Source of the DNA: Polychytrium aggregatum
Lineage: Eukaryota > Chytridiomycota > Chytridiomycetes > Polychytriales
Reading direction: 5' to 3'
Assembly (NCBI RefSeq): GCF_025602895.1
Contig: NW_026516216.1
Location: 124,001 to 188,000, forward strand
Length of the DNA: 64,000 nt
Shown: positions 57,786 to 64,000 of the stretch, piece by piece
Position numbering within the stretch: the stretch's first letter is position 1
How the letters are laid out: each line of letters opens with the position of its first letter
Made by a program: the position numbers and the translations under genes
The notes under the pieces: model-generated
Databases searched by the model: none
What the model was told of the DNA's origin: nothing
The model's input: the letters and a program-made list of their open reading frames with translations, nothing else

Positions 57786-60049
57786 TTACCGGCCGAGCAC
57801 ACTGTACTCGGTGAAGACGTCTCGCAAAATCATCAGCTTTTCTTCGACCAGATGCAGGGCTTCGGCGAGCTCCCGGGTTGCAATCGCTCCGGTGGTCTCG
57901 ATCTTGTTTGCGGCGAAACCCGGGTCTGGCTGTGGTTGTTCCTGGGGCTGTTTCGGCGACTTCTCCTGCGGTTCCTCCTGCGGCTGATGCTGATGCTGGT
58001 GTTGCTGCTGGTGTTGCTGCTCCTGGGGCAGGGGCTGCAGCTGCACATAGACCGGAGGGGCAACAAACACCACCCGGTCGTCCGTCCACGAGTACGGCCG
58101 GCCCTGCATCTTGCGCTCGTTGCTCTCGATCGCACAGCGGCCAAACTCGGTCGACTTGCGGCAGAGGAGACGAACGGCATTCTGGAACTGGGTTGTGGCC
58201 GAGCGCTCGGTCCCGTCCTTGCCAATCTGGTCGAGCATGCGCTGCAGATCGGTGCTGGCCGAGACCACCTGGAGGGTCTTTTCCATCAATCGCGGGCGCT
58301 GGCTTGGAACATGGTGGACGATGAGCTCTTCGAGCCCGCCGATGCTCGCCAGCGCCTGGCGGATGAACCCAGGGATGAGCGCAACGGTAATCGAAGGAGC
58401 AGGCTGTTGCTGTTGTTGCTGTTGCTGCTGCTGCTGCTGCTGCTGTTGCTGCTGTTGCTGCGACGCTGGGATCTCGAATGTCCTGGCCGCAGCCATGGCC
58501 GGGCTCATCAGATGGGTGCGCTGCAGTATCAGACTGAGCTCGTCTTCGCTGATGAACTTGCCTGTGCCGAGGGCTGGCAGGTCGAGGCTCAGGGTCAGGG
58601 CGGCTTGCTGATTTGGCTGATATCCCCAGGTGGTTCTCTGGGGCGTCAGTGCGGCAATGACCGCCGGCGTCCTCGAGGGAGAATCGAGCTCGTGTGCCGA
58701 CAGGAGCAGGTCAGCCATGAGTAGCTCAAGCTTCAGAAGCGACTTTGATGGCGAGCCCAGCTTGGAGCTCGATTTTGATGATGCCCGGCTTTCGGCAAGT
58801 GAGCCGGTCATGGTGACGATCCGGTCTTGGTAGGGGAGGGCGATGGAGGCTCTCAGAGACGACTCACCAAGCCGGCGGCCGACCTGCCCGCTGAACGACC
58901 CGGTTCGTCGGTGCAGCGGTGATCCAGCGATGGTGGCAGAGTGAAGATTGTCGTCAGAGATGTGCAGGGACTTGAGTGGAAGCGAGCTCATGGACTGGAC
59001 CAGCCCACGGGCGCCTCTGCGAACGGCAAAGCGATCGGCATCCGGGGCATCGAGGGCAAGGGGCGTGGTGACCGGGCTCAGCTCTGCCGGAGAGGGATCA
59101 GGACGGACGTATACGACCTCCTGTCGGTGCCGATGGCGCATGTCCTCAAGATCCTGCAGGATGGCCTTTCTGGGGCCGGTGAAGGAGGTGCTGACGGCCA
59201 CCATCCAACTCGACTCGAGTGCAGCCGAGAGCAGGTTGACCCAGTGGTTCTGGATGGCGGCGGTCTCGGCGGCAAGCTCAAGAGTCTCGTTGTTTTTTGT
59301 GACGAGGACAAAGATAAAGTGCTTTGGCTGGGAGGGGGTATCTGGGAATCGGTTGATGGACTGGATATCGCCGAGCTGGACGGACCACTTGATTTCACTG
59401 GTTCGGGATGCCGAGTGATGGTACGAGAGCGTCTGCGATGCAGAATAGCCGACAAGAAAGACATGACGTGAGCAGGAGTGACACTGGATGTGGATGTGGA
59501 TGTGGATGTGGATGTGGATGTGGATGTGGATGTGGATGTGGATGTGGATGTGGATGTGGATGTGGATGTGGATGTGGATGTGGATGTGGATGTGGATGGG
59601 AACGCTGCTTGGATGGAGCAAGCTGCTCCGCCGGTCATGTCATGAGGGCCTATTCACATCGACAGAGAGTGGATGCGGGGTGGTGCGAACGATGCGATCG
59701 AGTGGCAACGAGAGAAGATGAAAAAGCACAGAGCCATCCTAACCTTTCCATCGAAGCGGAAATGTCGATGAAGCCACCTACCGGCGTTCGTCCTTGAGCG
59801 CTTCCACAGGTAGCCCGAGTAGGTGTTGCTGTGGTCCATCTGCTGAGACGCGAGGCGCTTGCGTCCCTCTGGATGCAGAGTATAGCTCTCATATGGAAAG
59901 TCGTCCTTGGGAGGGACGGCGGCTGTTGTCTGGGGAGGAGGATGGGGCAGGGTCGACTGGCGGCTGTTTGGGGCCGGTGCTGGAGTGACTCGAGGCATCA
60001 CACTACTCGACGCAAGATTCCCCTTCATAAGCAGGGTGTTGGGAATCAT
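57786..60049 (-). CDS. PH-domain protein with polyglutamine tract
   Basis: Two exons close in phase: 60049-59744 and 59483-57786, giving 667 residues. A second Met at 60028 could also be the start. The PH domain is split by the intron: YSGYLWKRSRTNAGRWLHRHFRF in exon 1 and VFLVGYSASQTLSYHHSAS..IKWSVQLGDIQSI..FIFVLVTKNNETLELAAETAAIQNHWVNLL in exon 2, with the conserved C-terminal Trp. Then comes a Ser-rich middle part (RASSKSSSKLGSPSKSLLKL) and a run of about 20 Gln near residue 400. A region rich in QQ/QP/HQ follows near 615, and a helical C-terminus (ELAEALHLVEEKLMILRDVF) ends the protein. PH domains bind phosphoinositides or proteins at membranes. I cannot name a family. The intron is nearly all hexanucleotide repeat. 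Confidence 0.82.
59487..59600. repeat. (GTGGAT)n hexanucleotide array in the PH-gene intron
   Basis: About 18-19 units of tggatg, nearly perfect. It reads His-Ile on one strand and Met-Trp on the other, so long artificial frames cross it. It ends right at the inferred acceptor (59484-59486). Confidence 0.95.
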
Positions 60050-60943
60050 TCGGGAGTGAGAATGGGGAAGATTCAAATGCCAGATGGAGCCGAGGGGGGG
60101 GGATATGAAGTGGTTGAATCTATAGAGTGATTGCCTGCAGTGCGGAAGATAAGCAGCGAAAGCAAATGGAATGAGACAAAATGAGTGTGGGATGATGGCG
60201 AGGAGCACGGCCAGAAGAGATCCGTGATGCCGACGGAAGTGGCTATCAAAAGGAGTCGCCCAAGTCGCATTGTCGACCGGGCGATGTCTCTGCCCAATGC
60301 GACTGGTTGAGAAACGTATTCACAGAGGCAAGTGTGCACAAATCGAATGGACACGTTGTCTTGATGGCCGATCGAATGTTAACACAATGGCCCTTCACTG
60401 GACACAAGGCGGCCGCTGTCGCCAATGGGACCCACAGATATCATCGACGATATGCGGAGCCCGGCTGATTGGGTGCGGGATGCGATTGTGAACCTGATTC
60501 GACCGCCATGGGGATGGATTGCTTCTCGTGGCCGAAACCAAGCAGTGACAGAGTCAAAATGCCCACTGAGGACAAACGCACATGTGGCCATCCAGCTCGA
60601 GATGTCTTGGAGCCATCGGATGGGCCCGAATGATGCTGGTCTTGTTGTTCCAAGCCATCCGAAACCACGCTCACAGACAGGGTGGAAACAAAGTAGTGCT
60701 GTATTGAACTGATACATCAGGGAAACTGGGAAGCGATATCACAAGACATAGGGTTGCCCAAGCTTGGGGCGCAGGGTCACTCTGTTCGTGGCCAGAGAAT
60801 ATGGCAACGCACACCGCATGCCGCAGTCAAAACGAGCCGTACAGACATCGGCGGAGTGGTGGAACGATTGCAGGAATACCAGCTGAGCACTCCCGCAAGC
60901 GTGGAGAGCCGAGGTGGATGCAGGCGAGTTGACACCAGGTCAT
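60050..60943. other. intergenic upstream of the PH gene and downstream of the GPI-type gene
   Basis: About 890 bp with no supported gene. A gggggggg run lies at 60095-60102. Open frames of about 110 residues at 60379-60717 show no domain. Confidence 0.5.
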
Positions 60944-61934
60944 CTAGAAGGCAAAGACGGCGGCGGCCAGGGAGACAGCACCGGCAAACAGGCTGAAGGT
61001 CAGGGTCGAGGCCGAGGACTTGGGGCTGGGGCTGGGGCTGGCGGCAGTGATGGCGGCGATGGGAGTGTTGGGGCACTGGGACTTGAAGCTGCTGGTGGTG
61101 TTGGCATCGTTCAAGACATAGACGGCATTGGCAGAGCAACTGGTGGGTGGGCAACGTGGTTAGCATGGACTCGTGGGGCAAACTAGATAACGCACTCGGA
61201 GTGCGTGCGCAATCATAATCATGCGGTGAGAGCTTACGCTGAGCAAGTGGCGTTGGTGTTGTTGGCAACGGCGGCATTGATGAGGTAGATGCCGCAGAGC
61301 TGGCCAGAGGAGGGGTCCTTGGCACAGAGAGGGTCCTTGGTGGGATCGGCGATGAGGGCGCCAATGTTGGAGGGGATGGACACGGACTGGCCGCACTGGA
61401 AACCGCCATGGTGGTTGGAGGGGTGTCAAGGGATCGGATCGGTCAGCGAACCGAACAGCAGTCGGAGGAGGAGCAAGATGTCGAGAGCAAGGCGAACGAG
61501 AGCAGCCAAGCCACACAGATAAGGGCCGATACGTACAGCAGCGACGAGCTTGGGCAGCTCGGTACCGATGGCAGTGTAGCAGCCCGAGTCGGTGCAGATT
61601 TCGTTGGTCAGGGTGGTGGCCAGAGCAATGGCAGCAGTGGCGTTGGAGATGCTCATGAGATCGGCAAGGTTGAGCTTGCAAGCCTGTGGACGGACAAGGC
61701 CGAGAAGAGCGTCAGAGTGCAAGATGAGAGCCGGGTCGACTGCTACACGAGAGCATTGATCAAGGGCAAAGGCAGCCGTGGCGACCGCAGCGGAGCACTT
61801 ACGGGCAGGATGGTGGTGGCGGCGCTGGTGAGCTCGGTCTGGCACTGGGTGGTGATGTTGGGAATGCTGATGGGCAGCTGGGCGCTGACGGCAGCGACGG
61901 TGAGGGCAGCAACGGCGAGAGTGGTGGGCTTCAT
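60944..61934 (-). CDS. small secreted Cys-containing protein with GPI-type C-terminus
   Basis: Four exons close in phase: 61934-61803, 61683-61537, 61395-61238, 61139-60944, giving 210 residues. A signal peptide (KPTTLAVAALTVAAVSA) starts the chain. The mature part has about ten Cys, many Asn-x-Thr/Ser sites (NITTQC, ISNATAA, NNTNATC, NDANTTSS) and a Ser/Pro stalk (SPSPSPKSSAS) before a hydrophobic end (LTFSLFAGAVSLAAAVFAF) without charged residues, a typical GPI-addition signal. I infer a cell-surface glycoprotein. No named family recognised. Confidence 0.8.
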
Positions 61935-63270
61935 GGTGCAAAGATGGACGGAAGTGAGCGGAGGATGAGTGCGAGAAAAGTACAGAGTGCGAGAAGGTGC
62001 AAAACGGTGCAGAGCAGTGAAGTCGAGGCGGAGCGGGGGCGAAGAGCGGTTTAAATAGGCCGGCCAGCGGCATTGTTTCCGCCAAGCGCGCCATGGGCGG
62101 TGCGAGAAGGCGGTGCGAGAAGGCGGTGCAAGGGCGGCCGGCGACGAATCGGGAACGGGCCTTTGCGGTCGACAGAGGGAAGGAGACCCTGCAGATCGAC
62201 CAGTTAAGGATCTGTTGGCATTCAACAGCAACCTCTATAGATGCTCTATAGACAGTCTATAAGTCCTCGATCGGCCCTCGATAGCAGAGCTGATTTGCGT
62301 GCCGCCCACAGAGCAACCCATGCCGTCCAGTCTAATTATGGCCGTTTGTATCCGCTTGTGCGGCCCTGCTGACGGCGGTGCGGCCCCAGGCGGCCCCAGG
62401 CGGCCACAGTCACAAACAGACCCCGGCCGCGTGCTGTTTGCGGGCTCGAAATAGTCCTGCTGCCTTCAGCGGCCCGTACCAACCTTCCCGGCATACCAAC
62501 ATCCGCTTGCACCGTCAACCATCGACATCCCCGCCATCCACACAACCCGGTCCGAGACCGTCATTGTCTGCAAACGCCACGCAGCCAGACGACCCCACAG
62601 CCCGCACGTTGTGTCCACACCCGAGCCAACCGATCGATCGCCCGTGCGCTTGTGCACCAGAGCTGCGCAAGTCCCCATCCAGCCACGGTCCGAGAACGGC
62701 CACGAGAACGGCCCAATCCGCAGCTTCTGGAAAGCCATGATCGGCCGGCGGGATCGTTTGCGGCATGCATGTTCGCCAGACTCTCTTGGAAATGTCCCCC
62801 GCTTCTCCCGAGAAAGGGACAGGCGCCCCTCCCTCCTGATTGGCGCCGGCCGTCGGCGGAGCTTGGGCGTCAGGGTCTGTTTGGCGAAAGCCTCGTCAGG
62901 GTCGAAACAGGGCCGGAGCTGACAACCAAAGACAAACCGCCAACCGCAAAACAGGAGCGACCAATGTTGTTGCGTCGTGCAGAGGACGCAGTCAAGGGCA
63001 GTCCCGACGGAGGCGATGCAGCAGGATGCAACAGCATGCAACAGGATGCAACAGGATGCAGCCGCCCATCGTCTCGGCTGCTTCACCCCTTCGGCACACT
63101 CCCGGTGCTGTGCTCACGGCCGAGACAGTGAATGAATGAATGGATGAATAAGTGAATGGATGGATGAATCAATGTATTCAGGAAAAGCAATTGGCGCTGC
63201 CCTTCGACAGCCAAGGCTGCGGGGTTTCATTCGCTGCGCCCAAGAACTGGATCAGAGCCGGCTTTCGGCC
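61935..63270. other. intergenic with short repeats
   Basis: 1.3 kb between two minus-strand genes. Repeats: ggatgcaacag (62997-63060, about four copies) and tgaatgaatggatgaat (63127-63170). Short frames in both strands have no domain character. Confidence 0.5.
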
Positions 63271-64000
63271 TTAGTACACCTCGAGAATGTAGCGGTCCTG
63301 CTCCTTGAGCTCCTCGAGCAGCTCGTTAGCACGCTCCACCGTGGTTCCGGCGGCAGTGAAGGCGCCAACAAGAGCGTCCTTGACATCAGGGACGGGCCAG
63401 GTCGGGCCGCAGAGGTAGAAGGCGCCCTCGTCCTTGAGGATGTACTTGGCCAGCAGGTCGGCGTCCTCGGCAATCTTGTGCTGGATGTAGATCTTCTTCT
63501 TCTGGTCGCGAGAAAAGGCCAGCTGCAGGCGCGAGAGCACGCCATCGGCATGGTAGGCCTCGAGCTCCTCGCCGTACAGATACTCGTTGGCCCGGTTGCG
63601 CGAGCCAAAGTAGAGCACCATCGGGCCGACCTCCATGCCCTGCGACTTCCAGTAGAAGCGCTCCTCGATGAAGGCGCGGAAGGGCGCCATGCCAGTGCCC
63701 AGACCCGACATGATCACAGGGGCCGTGAGCGACTTGGGCAGCTTCATCACAGAGGGCTTGATCGTAACGGTCAGGGCCTGGCCCACCTTGAGCGAGTTAA
63801 GATAGCGGGTGCACTGGCCGACGCGGGTCTTGCCCGTGGACGAGCGCCAGTCGACAAGCACGACCAGCAGATGCACACTGTCGGGATGCATGTTCTGCGA
63901 GGACGAAATCGAATAGTGGCGGGGCTTGATCGCCGGCACCAACTTGACCAAATCCTCGATCGACGGATGCGCCGACGGGAAGCGCTCGAGGATGTCGGCA
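63271..64000 (-). CDS. MET10: MET10, sulfite reductase (NADPH) flavoprotein subunit, 3' part
   Basis: The window holds the last 242 codons; the frame continues past the edge (upstream residues ADILERFPSAHPSIEDLVKL). It covers the end of the FAD-binding and all of the NADP-binding part: KPRHYSISSSQ (FAD-binding RxYS), VVLVDWRSSTGKTRVGQCTRYL, VTIKPSVMKLP, MSGLGTGMAPFRAFI (NADP pyrophosphate loop), LYFGSRNRANEYLYGEE, AFSRDQKKKIYIQH, and GAFYLCGPTWPVPDVKDAL, ending in a CGPTWPVPDV signature that separates Met10 from cytochrome P450 reductase. It passes electrons from NADPH to the sulfite reductase beta subunit (Met5) in sulfate assimilation. No introns are visible in this part. Confidence 0.95.
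   Translation of the reverse strand, partial: ADILERFPSAHPSIEDLVKLVPAIKPRHYSISSSQNMHPDSVHLLVVLVDWRSSTGKTRVGQCTRYLNSLKVGQALTVTIKPSVMKLPKSLTAPVIMSGLGTGMAPFRAFIEERFYWKSQGMEVGPMVLYFGSRNRANEYLYGEELEAYHADGVLSRLQLAFSRDQKKKIYIQHKIAEDADLLAKYILKDEGAFYLCGPTWPVPDVKDALVGAFTAAGTTVERANELLEELKEQDRYILEVY

Noticed and set aside
59488-59721. (MW)n and (HI)n open frames over the hexanucleotide array
   Set aside because: Pure products of the (GTGGAT)n repeat; the PH domain needs this segment spliced out.

Overview
The window is nuclear DNA from a fungus, most likely a zoosporic (chytrid-like) lineage. Genes are GC-rich and cut by many short GT-AG introns, so most are visible only as exon pieces in shifting frames. 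The gene set mixes fungal hallmarks (IML1, a SCH9-type C2/AGC kinase, a RAD14/XPA homologue, MET10, a small secreted protein with a GPI-type tail) with two genes typical of organisms that have centrioles and flagella: an SSX2IP/ADIP homologue and an IQCH-like IQ-motif protein. A SWEET sugar transporter also fits an early-diverging fungus. These assignments come from motif recognition, not from a database search.

Layout. 1-3 kb: a GH18-like protein with a degenerate catalytic motif (3' end off the window), then a decayed Fanzor/TnpB-like fragment. 3-16 kb: IML1/DEPDC5 (minus), a disordered ORF (minus), SSX2IP/Msd1 (minus), SREK1-like splicing factor (plus). 15.7-22 kb: SWEET (minus), a small membrane protein (plus), EMC10 (plus), ALG5 (minus). 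22.5-28.3 kb: ribosomal protein eS4 and a FATP-type acyl-CoA synthetase (both plus). 28.3-31.2 kb: gene-empty, rich in tandem repeats. 31.2-37.3 kb: F-box/leucine-rich-repeat-like protein (plus) and XPA/RAD14 (minus). 37.5-42.5 kb: a tnp2-family (CACTA-type) transposase gene, decayed, lying beside a tRNA-Asp. 43.4-47.5 kb: peptide deformylase and a SCH9-like kinase (plus). 48.9-56 kb: IQCH-like gene (plus). 56.6-64 kb: ML/NPC2-like protein (plus), PH-domain protein with polyglutamine (minus), a small secreted GPI-type protein (minus), and the 3' end of MET10 (minus, runs off the window).

The genes are independent housekeeping and cell-biology genes, not a cluster. Several share themes: nutrient signalling (IML1 and SCH9, both in the TORC1 network), ER biogenesis and glycosylation (EMC10, ALG5), lipid handling (FATP, ML domain), and the flagellar/centriolar apparatus (SSX2IP, IQCH). 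No prokaryote-type operons, CRISPR arrays or phage genes were seen. Exon borders were read by eye from GT/AG signals and reading-phase continuity. Where the phases close perfectly over the whole gene I give exact exons; elsewhere I say so.
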